49,370 nt of DNA from Lysobacterales bacterium (GTDB taxonomy: Bacteria > Pseudomonadota > Gammaproteobacteria > Xanthomonadales > SZUA-5), in contig JALHMH010000035.1 of the NCBI GenBank assembly GCA_022844165.1, positions 1 to 49,370 on the forward strand, given 5' to 3'. Shown piece after piece: positions 11,103 through 19,563 of this stretch; the stretch's first letter is position 1, and the number at the start of each line of letters is the position of its first letter. Made by a program: the position numbers and the translations under genes. Under the pieces are notes generated by a model. It had not been told where the DNA came from and did not search any database. It saw nothing but the letters and a program-made list of their open reading frames with translations.

Positions 11103-11678
11103 ATGAATCGCACCGTCGCCCCTGTTCTGCTCATCGGCCTGACTGCGTGCGCAGGCACCGAGCATCGCCCCGAAAACCCATTTCTTGCCGGATTGGCGCC
11201 TCTTTGCGGCAAGTCTTATACCGGTGCGATCACAGAGAACTCGCCGGAGCAGAGCAGCGATCCTTTTGTCGGCAAAGCGCTGATCATCCACGTACGCGAT
11301 TGCGAGCCGGACGTCGTGCGCATACCTCTGCATGTGGGCGACGATCGCTCGCGCACCTGGGTGTTGAGCGAGCAACCCGGCGGACTGCAACTCAAACACG
11401 ACCATCGTCATAACGATGGCACTGCCGATACGCTGACGATGTATGGTGGCACCGCGAACGTATTCAGCGCCACCCGAGCCGAATTTCCGGCCGACGCTGA
11501 GTCGATTGCACTGTTCAAGAGCGAGGGCCGGTTACCCTCAATCGACAATACCTGGTCGCTGACACACATTCCCGGCGAAGCCCTGACATACCGATTACAG
11601 CGGCCCAATCGTGTTTTCGAAATACGCTTCGATCTGAGCCGCACAGTGCCTGAGCCGCCGCCAGCCTGGGGCCAATAA
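11103..11678 (+). CDS. Putative lipoprotein of unknown function
   Basis: This 191-residue protein opens with a short hydrophobic signal and a lipobox-like LIGLTAC at residues 10-16, so it is probably lipidated at Cys16. The mature part is mainly hydrophilic with two further cysteines (LCGKSY and RDCEPD) and a His-rich patch (LKHDHRHND). I do not recognise a named domain. A strong AGAGGAA ribosome site precedes the ATG. It lies 54 nt after the YceI gene on the same strand and is likely the last gene of the GTPase-YceI-lipoprotein unit. Its stop converges with the next gene after 9 nt. Confidence 0.75.
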   Translation: MNRTVAPVLLIGLTACAGTEHRPENPFLAGLAPLCGKSYTGAITENSPEQSSDPFVGKALIIHVRDCEPDVVRIPLHVGDDRSRTWVLSEQPGGLQLKHDHRHNDGTADTLTMYGGTANVFSATRAEFPADAESIALFKSEGRLPSIDNTWSLTHIPGEALTYRLQRPNRVFEIRFDLSRTVPEPPPAWGQ

Positions 11679-11687
11679 GCCCGATCG

Positions 11688-12182
11688 CTACTGACGGATT
11701 CGGAACAAACACCGGCTATCGCCGTCGATCAGTTGCTGTTGAATCAGCCACGCGATGGCGTCTTCGGCGTCATTTTCGAACCAGCTTTGCGCGCTGCCCA
11801 GACGGAAGCTGTACCCCCAGGCATCCATGTCGGCAAACGCGCGAGGACGTCCGAAGCCAGCGATCTCGTCGGCAAGTACCACCTGCAAAAAACAAGTCGC
11901 TGTCTCTTCGATTTCGCAGTCCGCGGCGTCGGTGTGCAGCGCAGCACGGCGTTGCGGCGTGCAGGTGACGTAGTGGCACGCCTCGTGGAGTATTGAATGC
12001 AGCGGCGTATCCGGTCTTGCGTAAAGCGCGTCCGCGATCAATCCTGCTTCGCATTCGCCCCAATAACTGCCAGGAATGCGTGCGTCCAATGGCAGGAGTT
12101 CCAAACGCAGTCCGAATCTGGCTAACAACACTGCAACGACATTGCTGTCGACGTCGCTTAGCAAGAGCACATTGCCGCCCAA
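11688..12182 (-). CDS. Putative HExxH zinc-metallohydrolase-like protein
   Basis: This 164-residue protein of unrecognised family carries HEACH (within LHSILHEACHYVTC), which fits the HExxH zinc-binding motif. A possible third ligand Glu lies 27-30 residues on in CEIEETATCF. No signal peptide is visible. No in-frame ATG exists: translation must begin at the TTG at 12182, the GTG at 12170 or an upstream CTG, and no good ribosome site decides. It is on the same strand as minE, 78 nt downstream, so it may be the last gene of the min transcript. Protease activity is an inference from one motif. Confidence 0.65.
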   Translation of the reverse strand: MGGNVLLLSDVDSNVVAVLLARFGLRLELLPLDARIPGSYWGECEAGLIADALYARPDTPLHSILHEACHYVTCTPQRRAALHTDAADCEIEETATCFLQVVLADEIAGFGRPRAFADMDAWGYSFRLGSAQSWFENDAEDAIAWLIQQQLIDGDSRCLFRIRQ

Positions 12183-12260
12183 CTCAAGAGCAAAAGAACT
12201 GCATCGGGTTGCGCACGCAGATGCTCTGCCCAGATGCCAGATACCGGGCCACCAACCACA

Positions 12261-12515
12261 TCAGTCTTTTTCCGGCAAGGTCACCGACAACGCCAACACC
12301 TCCTGGCTGCCCTCGCGCTCGACATTGACTTGCACGGCATCTGGATCGACGTTGACGTACTTGCGGATGACCTCCAACAGCTCGCGCTTGAGCAGCGGCA
12401 AATAGTCGGGCATCGCTTCGGCGCCACGCTCCTGCGCGACAATGATCAGCAAGCGCTCTTTGGCTAACTTTGCGGTGTTCTTCGGTCGCGATTTAAAGAG
12501 ATCGAATAGGCCCAT
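12261..12515 (-). CDS. minE: Cell division topological specificity factor MinE
   Basis: This 84-residue MinE has the normal length. The N-terminus [20 protein letters not shown] holds the membrane-targeting and MinD-activating helix. The C-terminal part ([16 protein letters not shown], then [10 protein letters not shown]) is the dimerisation domain. MinE stimulates MinD ATPase and drives the pole-to-pole oscillation that keeps MinC away from midcell. It starts 6 nt after the minD stop, with a GGGAG ribosome site overlapping that stop, so the two are translationally linked. Confidence 0.97.
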   Translation of the reverse strand: MGLFDLFKSRPKNTAKLAKERLLIIVAQERGAEAMPDYLPLLKRELLEVIRKYVNVDPDAVQVNVEREGSQEVLALSVTLPEKD

Positions 12516-12521
12516 CGCGGC

Positions 12522-13331
12522 TCAGCTCCCGAACAGACGTTGGAAAAAGCCCTTTTTCTTCGGATCAAGAAAACGCATGGGCACTGTCTCCCCAAGCAAT
12601 CTGGCGACTGCGTCGCTATAGGCCTGGCCGGCATCGGAATTTTCATCAAGGATGACAGGCACACCCGAGTTGGATGCGCTCAGCACTTCCGGCGACTCGG
12701 GAATCACGCCGATGACTTTCACGCCGAGAATTTCTTCGACATCGCCAACGCTCATCATGTCGCCGCGTTCAACACGGTCAGGCGAATAGCGCGTCAGGAG
12801 CAGATGCTCCTTGACGGCGTCTTGTCCTTGTTCGGCGCGGCGCGACTTGCTGGACATGATGCCCAGGACACGATCGGAGTCGCGAACGCTGGACACTTCG
12901 GGGTTGACCACGACCACAGCGCGATCAGCAAAGTACATGGCGAAAAAAGCGCCGCGTTCGATACCGGCGGGCGAGTCGCAAAGAACGATATCGAAATCAT
13001 TCTTCAAATCGTCGATGACTTTGGCGACACCCTCTTGCGTGAGCGCGTCCTTGTCTTTGGTCTGCGAGGCCGCGAGCACCGACAAGTTGTCGAAGCGTTT
13101 GTCCTTGATCAGCGCCTGCTTCAGCGTGCAATCGCCATTGATCACGTTGACAAAATCGTACACCACACGGCGTTCGCAACCCATGATCAGATCGAGGTTT
13201 CGCAATCCGATATCGAAGTCGACAACGGCGATTTTTTTGCCGCGCCGCGCAAACCCACATGCAAGTGACGCGCTCGTCGTGGTCTTGCCGACGCCACCTT
13301 TACCCGATGTCACAACAATGACTTCGCCCAT
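12522..13331 (-). CDS. minD: Septum site-determining protein MinD
   Basis: This 269-residue ParA/MinD ATPase has the deviant Walker A motif SGKGGVGKTT at its N-terminus, a Walker B-type LCDSPAGIERG, and a C-terminal amphipathic membrane-targeting helix (KKKGFFQRLFGS). It binds the membrane as an ATP dimer and recruits MinC or MinE. The ATG at 13331 is chosen over an in-frame GTG at 13337 because a GAGGAG site sits 5 nt before the ATG. It lies 9 nt after minC. Confidence 0.98.
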   Translation of the reverse strand: MGEVIVVTSGKGGVGKTTTSASLACGFARRGKKIAVVDFDIGLRNLDLIMGCERRVVYDFVNVINGDCTLKQALIKDKRFDNLSVLAASQTKDKDALTQEGVAKVIDDLKNDFDIVLCDSPAGIERGAFFAMYFADRAVVVVNPEVSSVRDSDRVLGIMSSKSRRAEQGQDAVKEHLLLTRYSPDRVERGDMMSVGDVEEILGVKVIGVIPESPEVLSASNSGVPVILDENSDAGQAYSDAVARLLGETVPMRFLDPKKKGFFQRLFGS

Positions 13332-13340
13332 GTGCACTCC

Positions 13341-14123
13341 TCAGGCTTTTAAAGGCCGCACGTCAATGCGCCCTTCGTTCAAATAGATCTCAACTGCTTT
13401 CCCGGCTATATCGCGCGGGGCCGACTCAAAAACTTTGAAATTTCCCGCGATCGATACCAGCTCGGGCGCGAAACTCAAACAGTAGATCCGCGCACGAACG
13501 TCGCCTGCGGCGCCGGCCAGCGCTTTGCCACTCAGCCGGCCGTACACATGCACGCAGCCGTCTGCGGCAACTTCGGCACCCGCACTGACGGCACCGGTGA
13601 TGATCAGGTCTCGGCCTTTGGCATAAATCTGCTGCCCGCTGCGAATCGGGCCCGGCAGCAGCAGCGGTGGCACAGGCGTTGGTTCTGGCTGAGGAACATC
13701 GGTGGCGCCTGTACTCAATTCCGCTGTTGTTGCCGCATCCGCTGGCGCTGTGCTCTCGGGCGTTTCAGCCGGTGCAGGCGCTTCTCCAGTGTTCTTTCGC
13801 CGCGGCCCGATGGTCAATGCCGGCAGACCCACAGCGTGCGCAAGCGGTTCGCCGATGGCATCGGCGACTAAAGCTACAACACGCAAACCTGCCGCCTGCG
13901 TGCGCATCAGCAGATTCGTGACCTGATGCGCGCCGGGCGCAGGGTCGGCTTGCGCCAATTCCAAAACCACCGGTGCATTCTTGAGCAGCGCCGGCGCCTT
14001 TGCGACATGCTGCGCAATCTCGATTTGCAGCAGGTCCAAATCGAAGCGACGGATCGACAAGACCATCAGCGACATCTGCGCTGATTTGAGTTCAAACGCG
14101 GGCGCGAAGAGCATGCCTTGCAT
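13341..14123 (-). CDS. minC: Septum site-determining protein MinC
   Basis: This 260-residue FtsZ-assembly inhibitor starts at MQGMLFAPAFELKSAQMSLM. The N-terminal domain (about 1-115) is followed by a Pro/Ala/Thr-rich linker (about 118-155) and the C-terminal beta-helix. The latter holds the family motifs GQQIYAKGRDLIITGAVSAG, DGCVHVYGRLSGKALAG and ARIYCLSFAPELVSIAG. It is the division inhibitor delivered to the membrane by MinD. The ATG shares its last base with the stop of the upstream acetyltransferase gene (TGATG), so the two are translationally coupled. In-frame codons upstream of 14123 lie inside that gene and are not part of MinC. Confidence 0.96.
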   Translation of the reverse strand: MQGMLFAPAFELKSAQMSLMVLSIRRFDLDLLQIEIAQHVAKAPALLKNAPVVLELAQADPAPGAHQVTNLLMRTQAAGLRVVALVADAIGEPLAHAVGLPALTIGPRRKNTGEAPAPAETPESTAPADAATTAELSTGATDVPQPEPTPVPPLLLPGPIRSGQQIYAKGRDLIITGAVSAGAEVAADGCVHVYGRLSGKALAGAAGDVRARIYCLSFAPELVSIAGNFKVFESAPRDIAGKAVEIYLNEGRIDVRPLKA

Positions 14124-14713
14124 CAGGCGTGGCTCGGATCGCGCGTTGCACTCAAGCGATCTTGAAGCAGAAAGCTCGGCACCGGTTCGTCGCCGCTGTG
14201 ATACCGCTCGCGAACGAAGGGATAGGCTTTCATCTCCTTGATCATCATGCTGACCCGGCGACCGTTGGTGAGCAGTTGTTGGCCAACCTCTTGAAATCCG
14301 TTGGTGCCGAAGAACACCAGAGAAACGTCGTCGCGCGGCTCGATGAACACTTCGCAAGTCAGCTCCGGGTAACGCACCTCGGCGAAACTAAGCACATCGG
14401 CATAAAACACGCGTCCGACACCGTGACGTCTGAAACGCGAGTCGATGACGATGCGATCGATATATAGGAAATCAGGGGTGCGCGCCTTGAACCAGAGGAA
14501 ATTCGGACTGTCGTAGTCGGCTTCCGGGGTCAGCGCGATCAGGAATCCAGCCAGTTCTTGATTGAGATAGGCCACTCGAAAGTACCGGGCAATCTTGAAC
14601 AGATGCGCCATGCGCTCACGGTCGATCGGGATGATCCCCGGCCCGGCTGCGTTGTTAAGCGCCAGCACCGCATCCAGTTCGTGAGCTTCAACATCGCGCA
14701 AAATCAGAGACAT
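14123..14713 (-). CDS. GNAT family N-acetyltransferase
   Basis: This 196-residue GNAT protein begins MSLILRDVEAHELDAVLALN. The acetyl-CoA loop is RRHGVGRVFYADV, matching the R/Q-x-x-G-x-G/A signature, and is preceded by the beta-4 strand DFLYIDRIVID. The later strand LTCEVFIEPRDD and the block FFGTNGFQEVG fit the fold. Its substrate is unknown. It is first in a run with minC, minD and minE and its stop overlaps the minC start by one base, so it is probably transcribed and translated with the division inhibitor. It could modify a small molecule or a protein. Confidence 0.9.
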   Translation of the reverse strand: MSLILRDVEAHELDAVLALNNAAGPGIIPIDRERMAHLFKIARYFRVAYLNQELAGFLIALTPEADYDSPNFLWFKARTPDFLYIDRIVIDSRFRRHGVGRVFYADVLSFAEVRYPELTCEVFIEPRDDVSLVFFGTNGFQEVGQQLLTNGRRVSMMIKEMKAYPFVRERYHSGDEPVPSFLLQDRLSATRDPSHA

Positions 14714-14766
14714 ACGAGGTGTTCTTCCAATCCTTGTGAAATCCGTCTGGGCGCGGCGAACTGGCG

Positions 14767-14772
14767 ATTATG
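14767..14772 (-). promoter_or_regulatory. Candidate -10 element for the GNAT-min operon
   Basis: On the minus strand this reads CATAAT, five of six bases of TATAAT, about 41 nt before the downstream start at 14713. No good -35 hexamer stands 16-18 nt upstream, so this is only a weak candidate. The 14714-14922 gap contains this element and the hairpin at 14877-14903. Confidence 0.3.
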
Positions 14773-14876
14773 CACGGCTCGTTGACGCGATGTGTTGCGC
14801 TTGCCGGTTGAGAGGCCCGGCCTGGCGTCTGATTGGCAGATCGGCGGACGATGATCCGGGCCGAACCGTGCAAACG

Positions 14877-14903
14877 ACAAGGGCGCCGCGCGGGCGCCCT
14901 TGT
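14877..14903 (-). terminator. Terminator hairpin after the Deg-family protease
   Basis: ACAAGGGCGCC (14877-14887) pairs perfectly with 14893-14903 around a 5-nt GCGCG loop. The 11-bp GC-rich stem begins 20 nt past the protease stop at 14923. On the minus strand it is followed by TCGTTTG, a modest U-tract, so it likely ends the protease transcript before the GNAT-min operon. Confidence 0.75.
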
Positions 14904-14922
14904 CTTACCTACAAAGACGAAA

Positions 14923-16404
14923 CTACTCTGCCTCGGACTCGATCACCAGGAACAGCGAACCCTCGCCGCGGCGGACCAGCACGATGACAGGGTCGGCCTC
15001 ATCGACGCTGTTTATGGCTTCGCGCACATCGGCTATCGAGGCGACTTGACGACGATTGACCTCCATGAGCACGTCGCCACGCGCCAAACCGGCGCGTGCT
15101 GCAGCACCCTGCTGGACTGCCGTCACCAGCACACCGCCCTCGATGCCCAGCTGCTCGCGTTGCTCCGCCGTCAGCTCAGACAAAGACAGGCCGAGCTTCG
15201 ACTCGTTGCCCGTCGCCGGGGCGCCGGGCGCCGCCCGCGATGCCAATGGTGTCGTGTCTTCTTCCAGCTTGCCGATGGTGACGGTGATGGTGCGCGTCTT
15301 GCCATCGCGCAACACTTCCAGGCGGGCCTTTTCGCCCACTGGCGTTGCGCCCACTAACGGCGGCAGCTGTGTGGCGGTTTCCAACGACGTACCGTTGTAG
15401 CTCAGGATGATGTCGCCGCGTTCGATGCCGGCTTTGTCCGCTGGGCCCTCTTCCTCGACCGAGGCCACCAACGCACCACGTGGCCGTTCGAGCCCGAATC
15501 CACGCGCCATGCGACCGTCAACCGGCTGGAACTGCACGCCAAGAAAACCCCGTTCGACGACACCCTTTTCAGCCAGTTGCGTGGCGATTTGATTGGCGGT
15601 ATTGATCGGAATGGCAAAACTCAGGCCCATATAACCGCCGCTGCCTGAGAGGATTTGCGAGTTGATACCGATGACTTCGCCGCGCACGTTGAACAGCGGA
15701 CCGCCGGAGTTACCCGGATTGACCGCGGCATCGGTTTGGATAAAAGGGACATAGGTCTCGCGCAGCGAGCGTTCCGTTGCGCTCACGATGCCCTGCGTTG
15801 CCGTGTAACTCATGCCGAACGGTGCACCAATCGCCAGCACCCACTCGCCCACTTCGATGCGATCGGAGTTTCCCAGCACCACGGTAGGCAGGCCGCTGGC
15901 TTCGATTTCGATCAGCGCCACATCGGTGCGCTCATCGAGACCCAGCAGCTTCGCCTTGAACTCGCGGTTGTCCGACAGCGTCACCGTGATCACATCGGCA
16001 TCTTTGACCACATGCGCATTGGTCAGAATGCGACCGTTATTCGACGTAATGAACCCGGACCCCGAACCTCGACGCTCCGGCGCCTGCCCACCCGGCGAAC
16101 CGGGCTGACCTGGGATTCCAAAGCGCCGAAAGAACTCGAACATCGGGTTGTTTTCATCGTTGAACTGCTCGAACCGCCGATCCGTGCCGCGCACTGCAAT
16201 CTGCACCACCGCAGCACGATTGCGTTGCACGATCTGACGGAAGTCCGGCAGGGCCATGCCCTGGGCATTGATCGCGGCCGGAGCAGGAGCCACTTCAGCC
16301 GCAGGCGCCTGTGCCTGGCGACCGCTTTGCGCGTACAAACCCACGCCTAAAACGAGCGCAGTCGCCGTTACCACGGCGCCGTATCGAAACCGGTTCATCG
16401 ACAT
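14923..16404 (-). CDS. Do/DegQ (MucD)-type periplasmic serine protease
   Basis: This 493-residue HtrA-family protease/chaperone handles misfolded envelope proteins. It has an N-terminal signal or anchor (about 8-26) and a low-complexity Ala/Pro stretch. A trypsin-like domain follows, with triad His131 (TNAHVV), Asp161 (ERTDVALIEIE) and Ser233 (NPGNSGGPLF). Two PDZ domains occupy about 280-375 and 395-490, with RGFLGVQFQPVD at the start of the first. An AGGGGC site 5 nt before 16404 supports that ATG; an alternative ATG lies two codons on. Length and two PDZ domains fit DegP/DegQ/MucD, and I cannot choose among these names. Confidence 0.95.
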   Translation of the reverse strand: MSMNRFRYGAVVTATALVLGVGLYAQSGRQAQAPAAEVAPAPAAINAQGMALPDFRQIVQRNRAAVVQIAVRGTDRRFEQFNDENNPMFEFFRRFGIPGQPGSPGGQAPERRGSGSGFITSNNGRILTNAHVVKDADVITVTLSDNREFKAKLLGLDERTDVALIEIEASGLPTVVLGNSDRIEVGEWVLAIGAPFGMSYTATQGIVSATERSLRETYVPFIQTDAAVNPGNSGGPLFNVRGEVIGINSQILSGSGGYMGLSFAIPINTANQIATQLAEKGVVERGFLGVQFQPVDGRMARGFGLERPRGALVASVEEEGPADKAGIERGDIILSYNGTSLETATQLPPLVGATPVGEKARLEVLRDGKTRTITVTIGKLEEDTTPLASRAAPGAPATGNESKLGLSLSELTAEQREQLGIEGGVLVTAVQQGAAARAGLARGDVLMEVNRRQVASIADVREAINSVDEADPVIVLVRRGEGSLFLVIESEAE

Positions 16405-16500
16405 TAAAAGCCCCTATTAGAAAATGATCAGGACACTTAGACCATCGCACGTCGAAATGTTCCGCTGCGACTGCTGAAAGTCAGAGTTGATTCAGCGATG

Positions 16501-17544
16501 TCAAGCGATGGGGCTGCGGCCATCAAAATCAAGTCCCGTCTTTCGAAGTGGCTTCAGTCTTTGTGCCGGCTGCTCGACGAAATGCCAGGACAACCAGGCG
16601 CAGGCGAGTACGAGCACAACGGTGGACGTGATGTAGGCCATCAAGGACAACTCCGGCCAATTCAACATCAGCAACTGCTGGATCGGGAATGCGTACAAAT
16701 AGGTGCCGTATGAGAGATCGCCTCGCTCCGCAAGCCAATGGCCAAACGGACTGGTGCTTGATCCTGCGCCGATCACCAGGATGGGTAAGGCGATCCACAG
16801 CACCAGGTGAAAGCTGGTGTTGTTGGCGGGCGAGCAAAATAGTGCAATTGCCGCGCATAACATCACGTTCGGCGTGAACAATCTCTCCCAACGAAATGCG
16901 GCGATCGCTGCGCCGGCTGCGAAAAAAATGCCGCACATCGGCAGCTGGCGCAGATCGCTGCCCCAAACAACCAGCATGTTTTGATCGACCCAAATCCAAG
17001 TGAAGTGCAACACTGCAAAACCGACGAACATCACCAGATATACGACCCCTCCAGCGCGCATCACAATCAAGGCCAATGGGATCGACAAATACATGGCCAC
17101 CTCAATCGCCAGGCTCCAGATCGAGCCATTGACAACGCCAGGATAGGGCAATCCCGAAAACACCTCGGGAAGGTGGTAAATCGGGTACAGAGCAAGGTTC
17201 CAGAAATACAACGTAAGCAGTGGATGCGCCATGTAGTCTGCGACTGGCAAGGCGCTGACCAGCGGACCGAGCACAAGTGCCGAAAGCGCGACAACAACCA
17301 ACAGCCCAGGCCAAAGTCTGAGCCCACGTTTGGCCAGAAAGCGGAGCAAGTTCGGATCAGAACGATAACTCTTGTAGATCAAGAATCCGCTGATTGAAAA
17401 AAAGATGTACACACCGAGCGGCCCAAGCGGCATGCGCTCGAGAAACAATGGCTCGGGCAACCTGCGCAAAGAATGCGCATGGCTAAACAGCACCAGCATC
17501 GCGGCGAACAAGCGCAGTAGGTGGAAGTTGTTGTGTATGGTCAT
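16501..17544 (-). CDS. Acyltransferase 3 (OafA/YrhL-type) membrane protein
   Basis: This 347-residue multi-spanning protein has about ten hydrophobic helices. The N-terminal block NNFHLLRLFAAMLVLFSHAH carries the essential histidine and the R-x-x-A-x-x-V-x-x-x-H pattern. GVYIFFSISGFLIYKSYR and the later NGSIWSLAIEVAMYL are typical too. The family O-acylates surface sugars, peptidoglycan or lipids. The end HFVEQPAQRLKPL is the usual family C-terminus. The ATG at 17544 is preferred over an upstream start at 17577 because the conserved block follows directly. It lies 96 nt upstream of the protease gene on the same strand; the acceptor is unknown. Confidence 0.9.
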   Translation of the reverse strand: MTIHNNFHLLRLFAAMLVLFSHAHSLRRLPEPLFLERMPLGPLGVYIFFSISGFLIYKSYRSDPNLLRFLAKRGLRLWPGLLVVVALSALVLGPLVSALPVADYMAHPLLTLYFWNLALYPIYHLPEVFSGLPYPGVVNGSIWSLAIEVAMYLSIPLALIVMRAGGVVYLVMFVGFAVLHFTWIWVDQNMLVVWGSDLRQLPMCGIFFAAGAAIAAFRWERLFTPNVMLCAAIALFCSPANNTSFHLVLWIALPILVIGAGSSTSPFGHWLAERGDLSYGTYLYAFPIQQLLMLNWPELSLMAYITSTVVLVLACAWLSWHFVEQPAQRLKPLRKTGLDFDGRSPIA

Positions 17545-17636
17545 GGCAATAGCAGCCACGCTTGGGCCGACAATCATAAGTGCTTAGCGCACAGGCGTTA
17601 AACACACGCTTCTGCTAACGCGGTGAATGACCGGGA

Positions 17637-17654
17637 CGTCATGCCCCCATGACG
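17637..17654. repeat. Short perfect inverted repeat upstream of cysK
   Basis: CGTCATG (17637-17643) pairs with CATGACG (17648-17654) across a 4-nt C loop. It sits in the divergent gap 17545-17722, about 70 nt before cysK, and could be an operator or a leader hairpin. No T-run follows, and I do not recognise it as a known operator. Confidence 0.35.
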
Positions 17655-17722
17655 GCAGTGCATTTGAATCACTCAGCGCCGACAGGCACACTCGAGAGAG
17701 GGCACCCAACAAAGAGCAACCC

Positions 17723-18685
17723 ATGATCTACAACAACATTCTCGACACCATCGGCAATACGCCCATCGTGCGCATCCAGCGGCTCGCGCCATCCGGCATC
17801 GAGATGTTTGTGAAAGTTGAAGCGTTCAATCCAGGCGCGTCGGTGAAGGATCGGCTGGCGCTGGCGATCATTCTCGATGCCGAGGCACGTGGCGAGTTGC
17901 AACCTGGGCAAACCGTGGTCGAAGCCACCAGCGGCAATACCGGTGTGGCACTGGCCATGGTGTGTGCGGCGCGCGGTTATCCTTTTGTCGCGGTCATGGT
18001 CGAGACGTTTTCGATCGAGCGCCGCAAGATCATGCGTGCGCTCGGTGCCAAGGTGATTCTGACGCCGGCCGCCGAGCGTGGTTCAGGCATGGTACGCAAG
18101 GCCAAGGAGCTTGCGGAAAAACACGGCTGGTTCTTGACGCGCCAGTTCGAAAATCCGGCCAATCCGGCGTATCACCGCAACACGACGGGCCCAGAAATTT
18201 TGCGCGATTTCGCCAATCGCCGCCTCGATTACTTCGTCGCCGGCTGGGGCACGGGCGGAACGCTCACGGGCGCCGGGCAGATGCTCAAACTCGCCCGACC
18301 GGAGGTGAAGATCGTTACCACCGAACCCGCCGTCGCACAGCTGTTGGCGGGTGGCACCTGGTCGCCACACAAGATTCAAGGCTGGACGCCAGATTTCATT
18401 CCGGCGGTGCTCGACCGCACCGTGTTCGACATGAACGTTCCGATCGACGATGTCACTGCGCGTGACACAGCGCGTGCGCTGGCTCAGCAGGAAGGCATCT
18501 TCGTCGGAATTTCCTCCGGCGCTACTTTTGCCGCCGCGCTGGAAATTGCCAAACAAGCGACACCCGGTAGCGTCATTCTTGCCATCCTTCCGGACACTGG
18601 CGAGCGTTATTTGTCGACCTTTTTGCTGGAAGGGGTCAATGAAGGCTCCGATGATGAATGGCTGGCGGGTCTGGGTGGACTGTAG
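17723..18685 (+). CDS. cysK: Cysteine synthase A (O-acetylserine sulfhydrylase)
   Basis: This 320-residue PLP enzyme makes cysteine from O-acetylserine and sulfide. The PLP lysine is Lys42 in NPGASVKDR. The asparagine loop TSGNTG and the phosphate-binding GTGGTLTG loop are intact, as is the C-terminal SSGATFAAA block. The PHKIQGWTPDFIPAVL segment resembles CysK more than CysM. The ATG at 17723 starts at the conserved TIGNTPIVRI region; AAAGAGC upstream is a plausible ribosome site. It converges with xdhC, with only 5 nt between stops. Confidence 0.94.
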   Translation: MIYNNILDTIGNTPIVRIQRLAPSGIEMFVKVEAFNPGASVKDRLALAIILDAEARGELQPGQTVVEATSGNTGVALAMVCAARGYPFVAVMVETFSIERRKIMRALGAKVILTPAAERGSGMVRKAKELAEKHGWFLTRQFENPANPAYHRNTTGPEILRDFANRRLDYFVAGWGTGGTLTGAGQMLKLARPEVKIVTTEPAVAQLLAGGTWSPHKIQGWTPDFIPAVLDRTVFDMNVPIDDVTARDTARALAQQEGIFVGISSGATFAAALEIAKQATPGSVILAILPDTGERYLSTFLLEGVNEGSDDEWLAGLGGL

Positions 18686-18690
18686 GCGGT

Positions 18691-19563
18691 TCAAGAATGC
18701 CGAGCAGCTCGCGCCTGAATCAGATGCGCGAGCACGCTGATCGCAATTTCATGCGGGGTTTGCGCGCCAATGGGCAAACCGACGGGCGCTTGCAACGTCG
18801 TAAGCTGATCAGCCTGGTGTGCATCAAGCGCATTGCGCACTTCGCGGATGCGGCGCGCGCTGCCCATCATGCCGAGAAACGCATACGTTTGCCCGACGAT
18901 CACGCGCAATGCTGCGATATCGCTAAGGTAGTCGCGATTCAATAGCACGATGTACAGCGCTCGGCGGGTGTCCAGCGCGGCGCGAATCTGCTCGATTTCA
19001 CCGCTGATGACCTGTGCATCAGGAAAGATTGCAGGATCGGTAAATGCCGGACGGGCATCGTAGATCCAGAGATCGAAGTCCAACAGTCGGGCCATCTCGT
19101 AGAGCGCGAATCCACAATGACCACCGCCGATCACCAGCAGTCTTGGATCCGGCTCGATGTGCGCCCCATCGGCACCGCCGAGTTCCGCAGCCGTGACTTC
19201 GATGGCTGCGCCACCGCGTAGCGTTGTAGCAATGGTTGCGGCACGCAACCGATCGTCGCGTGTCCAGCGGCGCAACGCGATCTCCATGCGTCCGCCACAA
19301 ACGCCTGCCGCATCGACACCACCACCAAGGTCAATCGCGACCGTCGCCGTCGCACGACCGCAGTCCAGCAGAGCCCGCGCCGCGTCGATGACCCGGGCTT
19401 CTGCCAGTCCGCCCCCAATCGTAAAGTCTGTCGTCTGCGAGCCGATTAACATACGAGCGCCAATCTTGCGTGGAGTCGCACCGCGTGTAGCGATCACGCT
19501 GGCGAGGACGACGGGCTCCAACGCCAGGCGCTCCGCCAGACACGCGAACAGACGTTCGTTCAT
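18691..19563 (-). CDS. xdhC: Xanthine dehydrogenase accessory protein XdhC
   Basis: This 290-residue XdhC/CoxI-family chaperone binds molybdenum cofactor, supports its sulfuration and inserts it into xanthine dehydrogenase. The N-terminal domain has ASVIATRGATPRKIGARMLI and GGGLAEARV. The C-terminal Rossmann domain begins LLVIGGGHCGFALYEMARLL, and the block YAFLGMMGSARRIREV is typical. The start ATG overlaps the stop of xdhB (ATGA), so it is the last gene of a tightly coupled xdhA-xdhB-xdhC operon. Confidence 0.94.
   Translation of the reverse strand: MNERLFACLAERLALEPVVLASVIATRGATPRKIGARMLIGSQTTDFTIGGGLAEARVIDAARALLDCGRATATVAIDLGGGVDAAGVCGGRMEIALRRWTRDDRLRAATIATTLRGGAAIEVTAAELGGADGAHIEPDPRLLVIGGGHCGFALYEMARLLDFDLWIYDARPAFTDPAIFPDAQVISGEIEQIRAALDTRRALYIVLLNRDYLSDIAALRVIVGQTYAFLGMMGSARRIREVRNALDAHQADQLTTLQAPVGLPIGAQTPHEIAISVLAHLIQARAARHS

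Noticed and set aside
13341..14357. Long form of minC starting upstream in the acetyltransferase gene
   Set aside because: The extra residues are out of frame with GNAT and have no MinC similarity; the ATG at 14123 gives the family length.
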